64,000 bases of DNA from Hanleya hanleyi (Eukaryota; Mollusca; Polyplacophora; Lepidopleurida; Hanleyidae): assembly GCA_036873755.1 (NCBI GenBank), contig JAVTVY010020430.1:19048-83047 (forward strand). Direction: 5' to 3'. A program made the translations under genes and the position numbers. Under the pieces are notes generated by a model that made no database searches, was not told where the DNA came from, and saw only the letters and a list, made by a program, of their open reading frames with translations. Shown here one piece after another: positions 24,601 through 38,254 of this stretch (position 1 is the first letter of the stretch; each line of letters starts with the position of its first letter).

Positions 24601-26699
24601 CATGCCGTTTTTTGTCACATATTCCATATGTGACACCTGAAAAACGTGCGAAACTGTGGCTGACGAAGGTCGACTTCGCGGCCCGACTCGCCATATAGCT
24701 CAACACAGCCACCCATCCGCATATGTCATTTTGAAGGAGTGGTAGTACTCAAAAGCTTGGTACTATAAATACTGGTTACTAAAAAGGGAAGGATAATTAT
24801 CATGTGGTCAGACCCGGGCGCTCTGCTGTATTACAGCTTTTGAGGGGGACCAATAATCCGAAACTATGGACTACGTCCAATACACCCCACCGGCGTGCAG
24901 TCACGTACACAAACACTGATGACGCCACCGTATGACGTTACTGCCACCGTGACCCCTGGGTCACCTCTCGAAAGAAAAGTTGGCGGTAGTGACGTCTTCC
25001 GGAAGTCAAGTGACCGGAAGTCGCGACTCCGCAGGCGCGACCACACCCAAGCGCCCCAAAACTCCTAGGCAATTTAACATTTTTAGAAAAGTGAGTTGTT
25101 TCACCTTTATTATGGGATCTAGAAAATTTCTGATTTCAGGGCTGTTCGAAGTACACGTACAAAAATAGTTCCAAATTGTTTATTCGTTCTCAGACCAGAA
25201 TAGTTATCCTTCAGTGGTTGACAGGCTTTTTAGGCCTATATATAGTCACTTCATCCCTTACCTGTATTGAATAATACTCTGTTGATTGTTTTCCTTCAAG
25301 ATATCAGATTAATACGCACTAAAGTATGGAAGCCTGCTATGGTCACTCTTCCAAAGATTGACCTCAGCTCAGAGAAATACAGTTCAGGACGCAACATATA
25401 CATGTGTAAAGCTGCCCTACCATATCTCTAGGGGCTGTACATGTATCTATGCTGGATCTAGTTTCTGACGAATGAAGAGGTCAAGCTAAAACTAGGTCAA
25501 CACATGGAGTGGTGTTAGGAATATATGTGCATGTATGTAGTGAAATTAATCAATTGAACTTAAACTTAGAAATAATATCATCTGACATGTCTGAGAACTG
25601 AAATATTCTGAGATGGATGTCTTGCCACTTGTTGTTTCATGCACTCTTGTGTTCTAATACTTTCATTCAGTGCCAGTACCGGGTGTATGTATAATTGTAA
25701 TACCACTACATACAGATCAGCTTGGTATTATGGCCAGTTTTTCGTGTGTTTTGGGGGGCTTTTTCAAACAAATAGATACTGTTTTGAATTGAAACTCTGG
25801 GAAAGAAATCTGCTACTCAGGAAGCAGCTATTCTTTTCAGTTTTACTATATCCACCATTGCAGCCAGTCAATCGATCGTCTCTGAAAATGATACTCGGGT
25901 ATCACAATCAGTTAAAAACCGTTTTTCCTGTGAGCCATAAATTACAAAATACTAATATACACATGGAAGTACAGTGCAATAAAATCTAGATCATGCAAAG
26001 AAAAGTTCACTTGCGATGGATGGTATCTGTCCCCAACCCTCAATCAAACAACATCGTTTATCTTGTGAACCACCTTTCTATATATGCCCATGGGACTAGT
26101 CCTACTTGAGCTGTCTCCCGTTAACATACAGATGGTGCTGCGAGATATGACATATCATTATACAGGCTCTTGTGCGGCTCACGATTTGCAATGTTGGCTG
26201 TTTCGACTTTTGATTAGTGAATTCAAATTTTCAAAATTGAAGTGCAGGATTTTCATTGGTCGGTGGAAAAAAAATGGAAAAGTCCAAGTTGAGCATATCA
26301 AGTACCTTACCCCCAACTAACTCTAAGGATCACAAAAACAGTGGCGGACATCTCGTTTCAACGATTTCACTCATACACACACAAAGGGAAGATCCGCTTT
26401 CCTATATCTACATTTTCATTACTTTGTGTAGGTTGAAATTGGCCGATTTCGGAAACATTTCATCATGGTCATTTCAACGCTTTTACGTCCTTTTGCAGCA
26501 TCAGCTCCGAAAATGAAATGATGAATCAGAGCATGGATTTAGAACAGATTATATCCGATATCCATGAACTGTCCTGTTTAATAGCTTTCAAAAATACAGT
26601 CGAAAAACTTGAATTCGGGGTGGACCCAGTAATTCAATAAATAACTGTCTGGCTTCAGATCACTATTCCTGCTCTATATTAGGTCGTTTTCATGACTAC

Positions 26700-27240
26700 A
26701 CGGTCATTGCACGATTAGGCGCGTTGTACACGTTTAAGCGCTATTTATGTCTTCACGTTGTGCACGTTTAGGCGCAGCCTCTATACACAATTAGGCGCAT
26801 TTCCACAGTTAGACGCAAATTTTCTACACGATTAGGCGCAGTTCCACAATTAGGAGCATATTTCTCACACGAATAGGCGCATTTCCATAATTAGGAGCAA
26901 ATCTCCTACACGAATAGACGCAGTTCCACAATTAGGAGCAATTTTTCTACACGATTAGGCGCAGCGCAAAATTAGGCGCAAGATCGTTCAAATGATTAGG
27001 AGCAGTTACATGATTAGACGCAGCCTCCTTACACGATTAGGCGCATTTACACAAATAGGCGCAAATTCCGTACACGATTAGGCGCAGTTCCACAATTAAG
27101 CCCAAATTTCGTGCACGAATAGGCGCAGTTCCACCATTAATCGCAAATTTCCTACACGATTAGGCGCAACACGTTATTAGGCGCAATTTTTTTACCCGAC
27201 TTGGCGCTGACACGATTAGGCGCAAATACACGATTAGGCC
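26700..27240 (-). repeat. TACACGATTAGGCGCA word array, right arm
   Basis: Inverted counterpart of 21,152-21,690 with almost the same order of variants, so the arms derive from one duplication or are kept similar by gene conversion. Confidence 0.9.
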
Positions 27241-27252
27241 CCCCACAGGGTT

Positions 27253-30200
27253 ATTGTATGGAAACAATTGGATTGAGTCTGTGCTGCGGACGATGATATA
27301 GGTATTCATTCTGGTAGCAGTGGCATCTGATGATTTGACGATTCACCATGAATACGTTTCTTTTATACTTTTAGTTTGAGATTTGTTTCCCTACATGTGT
27401 TCGAGCGATATCATCTAGGAGATCAAACAGAGATGTTGTGAGTAGCCAATGATGATAGATTAATATCATACACTTCCTGAAGGCATTTTTGTTAGCGTAA
27501 ATGAATCCGTGTGTCATCGCCTTGATATAGGCATGCTCCGATCTATTGATCATTGGTACATAAACTTACATCATATTGTATTTGGTATAACCGTAGTAGA
27601 TGACGTGGACGGTGTAATATTCTCATATTAACATTCAGGATGATCAGTTAATACAAGACATAGTGCTACTGTAAATACCTATGCTTGCTGTTTCAAATTA
27701 CTAAGCGAGAGCGTCTCGCATTGATCCATGCTACCTACTCAATTGTTAGTCTTCGAATTATTGATACAGAGTGGAAGGTTCTATAAAGTGTCATTTCAGA
27801 AAACGTGTCGGTCGTATACGCGATTCTGAGTGAGCTCATTTTCACGTGATCATCGAATACATGGGCATAGATTGAGAACGGGTTATACCCGAGGTATCAT
27901 GTAATCGAACAATCTTTACAAATTTTACCTACGTCGTCAAACATGGTGATCAAATTCGTGATTCTGATTGGTCGAGGCTTTGTACTTGGGCCAGTTTTTC
28001 TCCTGAATCACTCACCATACTCATCCATCGACCTTTTACCCCATACTTTGTCCGTTACTCCATAATTTGACCGTTACTCATCATTTGTCCTGTAATCATA
28101 ATTTGACCGTTACTTAGCGTTACTCCATATATTGACCGTTCGATTATATATTAACAATTTGCTCCCTCATTCGATGAGTATGGATATCGAACCTGTTTTA
28201 CAGCTTCACTCGCTCCTGACTTTGTCATCGCCTTGATTTTGCCTCTCTGATTCATTCTTGATAATGATCCTGGTCTTGTTAATGCTCTTGTTTTACGTCA
28301 CTTCCATTGATGATGTTTCCCGGCGATGATGTCACTTTTGGTGATGACGTAACTTCCGTCCACATGATCCCACACAGCTATGATCATTGGCGCAAAGTGG
28401 TCAATTTTACACTACTGCACTAATAATAATGCATCTGGACCTGTTTCGAAATTCTATCAAAAAAGTTTTAAAACGATGATGTAGAAGGCCCTTTTGGTAA
28501 GGTGCCTCAGGATATCAATCACGTTTTTTATATTCTAATCAGGTATATAATTGTTTCATATTGTGTCTCAGTATAATATATTCCAGGCAAATCATCCATT
28601 CCACAAAATTCTGACATATTTAAACCAATATTGTGCTTGTGTGTGTTGAGGTTCAAAAGATTATAATCGTATGTAGAATAGTGGACAAACCCAAACTTAC
28701 TCGCGATAATTCAAAATGTCAAATTCTGTGTTGTTATTATTTCCCTCGACACACTGGGCTCGTTATCAGTGGTAGCGTTGTGATACTATTGTGTTACCGT
28801 CATAATATATCCCTGTCAAAATATTGTGCTGGGATCGAGACATATTTGTTCAAACTTACGGAATTACTGGCTCATTGAACCATGGTCACGCCAGCTGGTT
28901 ACCAGATAATATCAGTCAATGGCAGTAAAGTTGTATGGACTAGAGTTGTTCAATTAAGAACGGAAATATAGATATCACGTTTCAATAAATCTTTGCCATC
29001 TAGTACCATAACGCTTGAGCCATCCACAGAAAGCATTATTGTACTTTGCTTCACCAGATAACACTAGGTATTTTAATATTGGGAGATTGAGGATAATTGG
29101 TTATTCGGAATTATTTACGCATTTCCACCAAATATCAAATTCTTTGTTTACGTCTTCGTTGCGGAATGATAACCCAGACCATGATAAAAATCCTGATGTC
29201 AGGTCGTTCAAGCGTAACAACGTGTATCTGCACAATGGTAAATCCATATCCCCATGTTAAAGGAAAATGTTTCATTTATCTCGTGAAGCTGTATAATTGA
29301 ATTCTCTTTCATTGGCTCGATTATTGAGTATATACCTCACTGACTGATATCCGTTGTAGAATTAAACATACATGCTGTCACATCAACTTGATATGCCCTT
29401 TCTGGTAGAACTTGACCCAAGGGTATAGTGTAGTAAGTTTCAGCCCCCTAGCTCAAGTTGTAAGAAAAATAATTAGGGAGGCCATTTCGCCCCCCCCCCC
29501 CCCCCCCCCTCCTCCTCCAGGCCAAGACAGGCCCCCAACAGTCCAGGCCAGATAGGGCTTAACAATTTGCTCCTCATTCGATGAGTATGGATTTTCCGCC
29601 CTCCCCACTTTGTTGTTTTTTTCCACCTATCTCCGGAACGACAAAAAGTTGAAAGCTGAAACTCCAAACAATTGGGATCAAGCATGTTTAACTATGTTCA
29701 TGAATAATAAAATAAGTTTGTTTTGAATTCGTTGGTTCTTTTCGCTGTCTTTATTTCACACAATACTGCATTGCATAATAGTCTAAAATCACTGCGAGGA
29801 AAAACGAATTCGGCAAATATATTTTTTTTATGAATTATAGACTCTTACCCAAAACTTTGCGCTACACTAAGCTGCAGTCCGAGACTGTAACCATTCTGTA
29901 AAACTGCTGTTTCGTTTTTAATCTTGTGCAATCATGTGGCGAATGACGGTAGACTACATAATTACAGAACACTCTTAGCGTTTTGACCTATTTTTATATC
30001 ATAAATATGATACCATTATCAAAAACAATTTTTCATTATAACTCAGCATCAAGCTCACGGAAATTGTAATTCTTTGACTGGTTTTGGTTAAAGGTTTCAT
30101 ATTTTACAAATGAGGGATATTCCCTCAACGAATATCGCGTAAACTTACAAAATGAGACAAATGCTCATTTTGAAATATTTGTTTGACTCGTATTCGGAAT

Positions 30201-31750
30201 ACAAAAAATCTGTATTTTCTCCCTCAAGCTCATAACTTTTCAAGTGAAGGCGAGAAAATTATATTTTCCGATCACAAACGCAACACTATGAAAAACAAGC
30301 GCTGAATGAGCGCAAAGACCTCCGTCGAGGCAACAGGATCAGTAGGGGAATAGTACATCACTGAATAGCATAGGGCCGGATGCCAAGCTCAATTTTGCAT
30401 TTGTTGACGTTAACTTCACCAATGGTAATTAACATGAGATTGAGGGTTCCCCACTAGCATGTCCAGCTAGGGATGTGGAAGCCACATTCCCCGCAAATAA
30501 TATTTCTTTGATTTCACGTGCTTGAAATATTGGAGTATGGAATAGAGTATATTGATGGAAAACGTGGAATACTGCTTGAGACATTAGGCCCCTTCCCACC
30601 CACACCTCCCCATGAGAGGACACCCCCACCCAAATCAACACGTTAGCGTCAGAAATGAGACCCTGTGTGCCTAGTTTTACCAACTTGCTTGTGATTTTAT
30701 GCTATAGGCCCTACACATCAACACTTCATATTTTTTATGTGTACAGTATAGCATCCTCATTGACAGAATCCTCTACAAAACACATCTGATTTTACCGACA
30801 TTCCGTTCTGATCTGTCTCAGCATCATGTGCTGATTCAATGAGCTCGGAATAATTTTGTATACTGGTGTTACAGGTCACCTTCGCCATAATGTATCAATT
30901 ACCATGGACTTGTACATGTATCACATTCATATTGAATGGTGATGGCTGATGAGAATATTGCCCATATGGAACAAATGGCTGGATTCCAGCGAATAAAAAG
31001 TTCATGCTAATCATAAACAACATACAATTAATAATACTATCAAATAATTATGTATATTCCTTGTCGACATCAATATAATACAGACAATATTATGACTGAA
31101 TCAGGGTAACAGATATCCAAGGGTATATATGTCTACACTAAACTGAAGGAGATCCATGATGCGTATTATATTATGTTGTAAAACTTCACTTGCTAATCTC
31201 GATTATGTTGCTTATTGTGAAAATAAATGAAATTATGAAAATAAATTTAGTATGATTGCCCACTACGCTCAAATTAGAAATATCAGCAGCTAAAGTTAAG
31301 CTAATCATAACAATATATAACACCATGGTATTGTTGTAATATCACCCAGGTATTGATCTTTGGTTAAGAATGTAATGAGATACATATACCTGTTCTTTGT
31401 GTTATTCTGTATGCAGTTCATTCTGTATGTATTTTATACATGTACATATACCAGAAGTGGAATTGAAATTTGACTAAAATAATCAAAATATGTTCGATTT
31501 TTACCTCTACTCAGGAAATGAAGTCTTTGTTTCTAGAAGCTAAATCATTTCAGACACATTCAAGTCCTCACCTGGTCAAGGGAGATAATTTTGTAAAAAA
31601 AAAACAAGTATAGATCCACACTGGTGTAGACCAGAAAGTTTTATGACCTTTGATGATATTTGTGGAGCATGCTGCAGGACTTTCATGAATCTGATATTAT
31701 CCACACAATCCCATTCTACATGATATTTTTGCCATAGCACCGATAAACTA
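27253..31750. other. Long gene-free region
   Basis: Unique-looking AT-rich DNA. Visible details are a ~30-bp direct repeat (AACAATTTGCTCC(C)TCATTC and the following GATGAGTATGGAT) near 28,147 and 29,561, a pure C tract at about 29,491-29,509, and several frames under 85 codons without recognisable domains. It could hold introns or distal regulatory DNA of a host gene; nothing more can be supported. Confidence 0.4.
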
Positions 31751-31881
31751 CACTACGTGAAATGGTCAAGTTTCCAATTCCGGAAACCCGCCGGAAACCT
31801 ATTGGAAACTGTAGTGACACAGTTTCCAATAGGTTTCCGGCAGGTTTCCGTAAATGGAAACTTGACCATTTCACGCAGTGC
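31751..31881. mobile_element. 131-bp hairpin MITE
   Basis: Two ~62-bp arms (GTGAAATGGTCAAGTTTCCA ... and its reverse complement) surround a ~6-bp loop at AGTGAC. TA dinucleotides flank it (31,749-31,750 and 31,882-31,883), as expected of a TA-targeting mariner/Tc1-type MITE. Arms are CACTACGTG... on the left and GCACTGCGTG... on the right. Confidence 0.75.
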
Positions 31882-32152
31882 TAGATCCCTTCATTTATGT
31901 GGTCTAGATCCAGGAGCTATTGGGGGCTGCAGGTTTTGTAAAAGTTAGATCCAATTATTCTGAGATAAGGAATGAAGTCCGGCATGGTTGTTTTAAGTTA
32001 AAACTGGGCATCCTTGAAAATGTCTGACCGATTAACACATGTATCACTCTGCCGGTCATCATTACATGCGTAATGTTTATAACAAGAGAGAATATGTATA
32101 CTGTGTTTGAGGAATATTTCTGCCTCCCCAATGAAAGGCGAAATTTGAATGA

Positions 32153-33154
32153 ATGGTCTGTGTTGTCAGTGTGTCTGATGTCCCCCTTGCAAAGACAAGA
32201 AATTTTTTTTTAGCGTGGATCCAGTATTGTAAAAGAATAAACATTAGAAATAATCATCAGGATATCTTACACGAGCCGCTTTGGAATAATATCCATTTTA
32301 AAGACCAAAAGCTGTGTATCCAACAATGGTACGACAGAAAAATTATCTATATAAAAGACCTACTGGATGAAGATGGTATATCCCACAGTTTTGAACAGCT
32401 AAAACTAAAATATAACCTGAAAGCGACGTTTCTTGATTATGTCAGACTACTACGAAACATTCCTAAAGAATGGAAAACATACCTTGCTAAAAATCGACCA
32501 AATCAAAACGACTTGCTCTCTCCGCCGTACCCAAAAAGTGTTCAGTTACTATTGAAAGCGGAACAAGGCTGTCGTGAGATCTGCAAGGTTATAACTCCAG
32601 ACAGCCTGGCCCCTAAAGTACATGAGAAATGGGATCGAAATCTTAATGTTCATATACATGCTAATTACAATGAAAACAAATGGCACGAACGATACTTAAT
32701 GGCAAAATCATGTACAATGGAGACCAAAATGTGGAACTTTCAATATAAGATTATACATAGAATCCTGGTAACAAATCGATTATTAGTACAAATGAAAATT
32801 TCTGAAGATTCAAAATGTACATTCTGTAAAGATGAGGAGGAAACTATTGAACACTTATTCTTATACTGTACTAATGTTAGAATTATATGGCAAGAACTGA
32901 GAAATTGGGTGCTTCGTTCGTGCAAACTCGGCCTGGTGTTGAATGAGGAAACTATTATGTTTGGACTACCATTGAAATACAAATTATTCAATCATTTAAT
33001 ATTAATAGCAAAACAGCATATTTATAATTGTAGATATTCGAATACCAGACCGACTTTCCACCAACTAAGAAACATTATTAAATACACTTTTGATATAGAA
33101 AAAATGATATATAAATGTAATATGAATGAAGAAACTTTTACCGATTCTTTGTGA
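32153..33154 (+). pseudogene. 3' part of non-LTR retrotransposon ORF2 (L1/Tx1-like)
   Basis: A 333-residue frame corresponds to the C-terminal part of a LINE ORF2 protein, downstream of the reverse transcriptase core. A zinc-knuckle Cys-Cys-His-Cys cluster lies at residues 222, 225, 234 and 239 (CTFC...H....C), preceded by the IIHRILVTNRLL helix that is typical just before it. Endonuclease and RT catalytic domains are absent, so this is a 5'-truncated, dead-on-arrival copy. The first residues are probably not element-derived, since the ATG is only the first in frame. A 39-nt poly(A) tail follows ~170 bp after the stop. Confidence 0.8.
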
Positions 33155-33325
33155 ATATTTCTTGTTGCATATTATTTTTTTTTTTTTGTGTACGTATATG
33201 TCTTATTCTACCCAATACTGCATGATATTAATTCGATTTCGATACGAGTTTCCTCTGTTGTGATTGTGCTTTTATAATATTGAAAAATGTACAAATGTAA
33301 CCACATAATTGCTTCTTTTTTGGGG

Positions 33326-33364
<39 letters not shown>
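33155..33364 (+). mobile_element. LINE 3' UTR and 39-nt poly(A) tail
   Basis: Short 3' UTR ending in an uninterrupted A39 at 33,326-33,364. The intact tail suggests recent insertion. I could not identify matching target duplications on both sides. Confidence 0.75.
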
Positions 33365-33366
<2 letters not shown>

Positions 33367-35966
33367 CTATGTAATTTATTATTTATTGATATATTTATTG
33401 ATTTTCTTTTTGTCTAATTGTCTTCTGTTCAAGTCATTTGGCATTGGTAAAACCTGAAATGTATATCATGTTCTTCTTATTTCATCTAGTGATACTGTCT
33501 GTTTGGTTCCAGATCACGGGGCTGAACAAAGTATGTGAACTGTGATCGTATGGCAAATAAATGCCCAGTGGTATGTCCAGGGCTTAAAACTACAAAACAA
33601 AATTGAGAAAGGTTCCATCCATGCTATCAGTCAAAAATCTCAATAATGTAGGCCTACATGTGGAATGTAGATACTCCTTTGTTTCAGCTACAATTCAGAA
33701 TAAATTTTCAGAATATTATCAGGGCTTAACAAGCAAATTATTCTTCATCAACAAGTATCACAGCACACAATGTGGATGTCACTAAACTGTTAGGATAAAT
33801 GAAAAGAAAAGCATATGTATATTATTTATCAGCTTTATTAAATAAGTTTACAGACTCACGCAGGTAGATCAATTTGGTGCTTCTGCAAAATCAAACCATT
33901 ATTCAACTGCCAAATGCCAAGATAAAGCGCCCCCCCCCGGAAATATAATTTATCAGCAAAATTTAGAATAACTGTTTTTGAACAACCAGGCTGGTGGATA
34001 TCATCAACTGAAAGAACACGACAGGGTTCCCACACCTTGAGGATTTCAAAATTCCAGACCTTTTCCATACCTTTTTCAAGACCTATCAAGTCTTTTTCCA
34101 GACTCAATGGGCGCTTCAAATCAGCTATTACATTATACATTTCCAGGAAGAATTTTGAGACCGTTAGGTGATATGGATCAAAACTAGTCAAGCTCAAGAT
34201 GAACAATTAACTCCTTTATTATGATGATGATGTACATTGAGATCACTGCACCAACTTACAACTCAAAAATCAAAGCAGGCTCCAAATTGACAGAATGTTT
34301 CAAAAGCACAGAATGATGAACTTTTTTATTTGAAAATAAATTCACGTTTTCTTTCATTCTACGAAACAGAAATTAAAAGAATCAGGTTTATTGCTCTTTT
34401 TTGTCATACAGACTCACTAAAGCCAGAATGAAAAAAAAAACAAAGACAAAAAAAAACGACCTGGAAACCGTAAAACACGCAATTTGCGTGCTGCTTGGAG
34501 GAGATATTTTGTGTCAATGATCATTACCAATAAAGATTACAATTATCAACACCAGTTTTATCAGACTGTAGTAACTTACAAAGTGAATGACAGGTACACG
34601 ATTCACACAAACGGACGAACTTATGAGGAGAAGAATGGGTGTGAATGGACTGGTGCCGCAAGACGGTACATCTTCGGGAAATTTATGACCTATTCCAAGG
34701 TTCTTAGCGTGACATGTACATGATCAGGTCAGGGCATTTGCAGCATTTCTGTTCTTCATTCAATACATAGTACTGTTCATACGCCCGATGATATGTACTT
34801 TTGTTGCTAACATTATGCAAGTTTTGTTGTTAAAAAAATAAAACTGAACGTACTTGTAGGCCTACTCGTTTGAAGCAGCAGACATTATAAATTTAGTTGA
34901 CCTAGATTATGCATTGAAGATCAACCATTGACACGCGGAAAACAACGAATTACGTCAATTATACAGTATTTTCGCCTGCATGTTGTCTGATCGTACTATT
35001 CTTGTTTATCTGATGATGCTAAACAATAATGATCTTGTGAACTTTGGGATAGGCCTAGGTCATAAATTTTCTGAAGATGTACCATTTTGCGAGGACAGGA
35101 CCGGATCGAGATTGAGGTGGAACCCGACTACAGAAGCAAGGCCCACTGCAATGCATTGCAACGGGGAACCCCGTTATTTCAATTGTGTCCAAAGAAAAGA
35201 TTCAAGATTTCGTCGGGAACCATGACGACCCCTATTGGAAATACTATGAGTCGTGGGTTCCCCATATGACAATTATTTGGCGGGAGATTTCACGTTGCGC
35301 TCCTAGACCTCCGTCTGATCGACGGAGGTAAAAATCATCTAAAGCGAAGCCGGTGCTAGGAGTCGTGTGGTTACTTCATACTTTCCACATGAACATCGCT
35401 ACGAAAGCGCGCCTGAGATACCAAGACTACGTCTTAGAGTCCTCTGTATTCTAGTCTGACTGTCAGATGCTGGCGGGAAATTACATGTGGAGTCATATGG
35501 CTGATTTTTGTCGCCAGAAAGGATTTCCAATCTCTTACATATTTCCCCAATTAATTATTTGTAATTGGTAGGATTCTGTTGGTGGATTGTTAATTACAAC
35601 GGGAAGTGGGAAGAGGTACCGACATACTGACAGAGCCACATGACTTCACAGTATAGTCTTCTGGTTAACCTATTCTAAAGCACATACCAAGAATCTAACG
35701 ATGTGATAGGTGTTTTATTTCAGGTACGCTTTTATTGTACCTGTTCATGTGGCAACTTGGATGACATGACCACACGGCCCCTAACACCGGCATAAGCGAT
35801 ATTAGATACAAATCTAGAGAGCTATGATGGAAATGCTCTGACAACTCGTATATTGGTAATTGGTGAGCTGTGTCGCTGTGACAACTCGTACACTGGGGAT
35901 TGTTGAGCTGTATCGCCGTCAGACGAAAATGACGGCATTTAACACAAAAGACTAGTCTGTTAGGCC
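33365..35966. other. Gene-free region between LINE and foldback element
   Basis: AT-rich DNA with small frames of no recognisable family (33,856-34,206 minus, 116 codons; 34,484-34,723 plus, 79 codons). The minus frame lies in text (GGTTCCCACACCTTGAGGAT, CCAGACCTTTTCCATACC) that looks like an old dispersed repeat. A 15-bp word, GTGTCGCTGTGACAACTCGTA-like, is partly duplicated near 35,840-35,915. Confidence 0.35.
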
Positions 35967-35972
35967 CGATGT
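35967..35972. other. 6-bp target duplication, left (CGATGT)
   Basis: CGATGT directly precedes the element end TATGGTGTTCTATTTGGGCC and is repeated directly after the inverted right end (37,630-37,635). Confidence 0.75.
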
Positions 35973-37629
35973 TATGGTGTTCTATTTGGGCCAAGTTTGC
36001 GTCGCGTGGCGACTTTTAGAAACTCGCCACGCGCCGTGGACCTCTCCGGCGCGCGGCGACTGGCGACTTTTTGCTATCTCTTAACCTGCAAAACTCGCCA
36101 GTCGCCACCCGCCGTAAAACACGGCGAGTTTCGCTCTATCTTTTAACCTGGTAAAACTCGCCGCGCGCCACTCGCCGGATGAACCACGGCGCACGGCGAC
36201 TGGCGACTTTTGACTGTAGTGAAACTCGCCATTCGCCACGCGCCGTGGACCTCTCCGGCGCGCGGCGACTGGCGACTTTTTGCTATCTCTTAACCTGCAA
36301 AAACTCGCCAGTCGCCACCCGCCGTAAAACACGGCGAGTTTCGCTCTATCTCTTAACCTGGAAAAACTCGCCGCGCGCCACTCGCCGGACAAACCACGGC
36401 GCGCGGCGACTGGCGACTTTTGACTTCTGGAATTCTCAGCACTTTTTCTCAAGTGCGCATGCCCGAGGAGCATCAATTATGCAGTTCCAATATCATAAAT
36501 CACAGTCGCGATCTCATAGAATTTGAGGAAGTAAAAAAAAAAAGGAAACTGTTGAAAGAAATACGTCTTTTCATCTTTAAAAATAGGGTCTTGATAGTTT
36601 GTAGGGTTTGTGATACAGGAAATATCAACCCAACAAAGAGCCGCTCTATGGATTAAAACAGCAATAAAGAATCTCTTATACAAAGATATCGCCCGTTTTT
36701 CACATAAAACTTACGAAGAGAGAAATTCAATCATCCAGAGAAAATGTTAGCATTTTTTCTTACTTTTTTAATCAATATGACGATGACGTTCTATTCGCTT
36801 TCTTAATATTTCATACAGCATATTAGTTGACGTTGCTTTTATCTTGTAAAACAAAATTCCCGCGTCGAGTGCTTTATTGTATCTTAAATAAGGAACAATT
36901 TCAAAGCGATTCATTCTGAATTGAAAACGATATGCTGTTTTATAAATATATATAGGCACTTATATAAAAAAAGATTTAAAAAACGATTGAAAATGTTGTC
37001 TTGGTGTTAACTTTTTAAAATATACCAGCAGATAATAACGAGAGTATGCAAGTTCTGCACAGAAACGGATAACGAGTATTTTAATTAAAAAATATCTGCA
37101 CATTTGACAAAATTAGATTGCCCTATATGCGTATTGCATTAAAAAGAACTTGTTTCAAAAAACAACTATATTAATTATTACAGATAGCTTACATCTTCAA
37201 AATTAGTCACATAGCATCATATGTAGCTGGAGAGTTCATTCACTAGAAATTATGTATATTTATGCACGAGGAAGAGATTTAAAATTAAATTAAATGACAG
37301 CATGTTTCGAACAAAATATTCCGATAATTGATGCTCCCCGGGCATGCGCACTTGAGAAAAAGTCCTGAGAATTCCAGAAGTCAAAAGTCGCCAGTCGCCG
37401 CGCGCCGTGGTTCATCCGGCGAGTGGCGCGCGGCGGGTTTTTCCAGGTTAAGAGATAGAGCGAAACTCGCCGTGTTTTACGGCGGGTGGCGATTGGCGAG
37501 TTTTTGCAGGTTAAGAGATAGCAAAAAGTCGCCAGTCGCCGTGCGCCGGAGAGGTCCACGGCGCGTGGCGAGTGGCGAGTTTCTAAAAGTCGCCACGCGA
37601 CGCAAACTTGGCCCAAATAGAACACCATA
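35973..37629. mobile_element. 1.66-kb foldback element with GGCGACTGGCGAC arms
   Basis: The left arm (35,973-36,480) and right arm (about 37,324-37,629) are inverted repeats beginning TATGGTGTTCTATTTGGGCC. Both arms are packed with alternating GGCGAC / GTCGCC words and share the spacer word CTATCTCTTAACCTG. The left arm has an internal ~190-bp duplication, which makes it longer. The ~840-bp middle is AT-rich and gene-free. Perfect 6-bp duplications (CGATGT) flank it. Mirror-image frames on both strands come from the arms and are not genes. No transposase. Confidence 0.82.
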
Positions 37630-37635
37630 CGATGT

Positions 37636-38254
37636 CGACCCAGCATCAACTTAATAACCGAGAACCGCCTTCTGTACATGTCATTTGACAAATATATGTA
37701 GGTTTATTGTCTTGGTGCGAAATTTACCGCATGACCTCGGGCATTATAGTTTAGTTTTTCTGGGTATTCTTTACCATGTTTACCCAAAGTTGAGGCGTTT
37801 AGTTCATCAGACATCCTCGATGATGATCCATTAACATCAAATGAGTTATTTGATCTGATCTGAACAGCTGCAATAAAAGCGCGTCTGAGATACAAAAGCT
37901 ATGTTCTTAGAATCCCCCTTCTTCTATTCTCAATATAAGGTGCCGGGGGAGACTTTCATGTGGAGTTACATGGTGGCTTTGTAATCACCAGACTTCGTCA
38001 ACTTGTCCCACCTCTTACAAATCTCGCCAGTTATGCCAACGTTAGAAAGTGATAAACAAGATACCAGGCTTATTATTGTTTGCAATTTCTAGTAGCTAAA
38101 TTATTCATTAAGGTCAACCACGTGGTCCTTTTTTTAGTGGTAGGATAATTTGATTATACTTACCATATTCGCACCAGATATCACGAGTTAATAATCCCAG
38201 ACAGAAATGAAATTCTACTAGCCAGAATTCATATCCGATATCTATGGCCTGGTG
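37636..38254. other. Spacer between foldback element and Polinton
   Basis: Unique AT-rich host-like DNA. The fragment GAAAGCGCGCCTGAGATAC / AAAGCGCGTCTGAGATAC and the following text at 37,876-37,990 resemble 35,400-35,500, an old direct duplication on either side of the foldback element. Confidence 0.35.
38249..38254. other. Putative 6-bp target duplication, left (CTGGTG)
   Basis: CTGGTG precedes the element's AGTAGTAGG terminus and CAGGTG (51,815-51,820) follows the inverted CCTACTACT terminus. One of six bases differs. Polintons make 6-bp duplications and start with AG, which fits. Confidence 0.6.

Larger units (their letters stand above)
21145..27247. mobile_element. 6.1-kb foldback element (giant inverted repeat)
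   Basis: Two arms, about 21,145-23,830 and 24,473-27,247, are near-identical reverse complements around a ~640-bp loop. Ends read TGTGGGGGCCTAATCGTGTA on both sides, the right one with an extra G. A 5-bp direct repeat, GGGTT, flanks it (21,140-21,144 and 27,248-27,252). The outer ~550 bp of each arm is a run of GCGCCTAATCGTGTA-like words. The left arm lacks ~45 bp near the loop that the right arm keeps. Mirror-image frames (21,848-22,279 minus; 26,084-26,516 plus) have no recognisable domain. No transposase is seen. Confidence 0.85.

Noticed and set aside
33856..34206. 116-codon minus-strand frame
   Set aside because: Lies in text that looks like an old dispersed repeat; no domain recognised.
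36081..36526. Arg/Ala-rich frames on both strands, also 37,290-37,691
   Set aside because: Mirror-image translations of the foldback arms.
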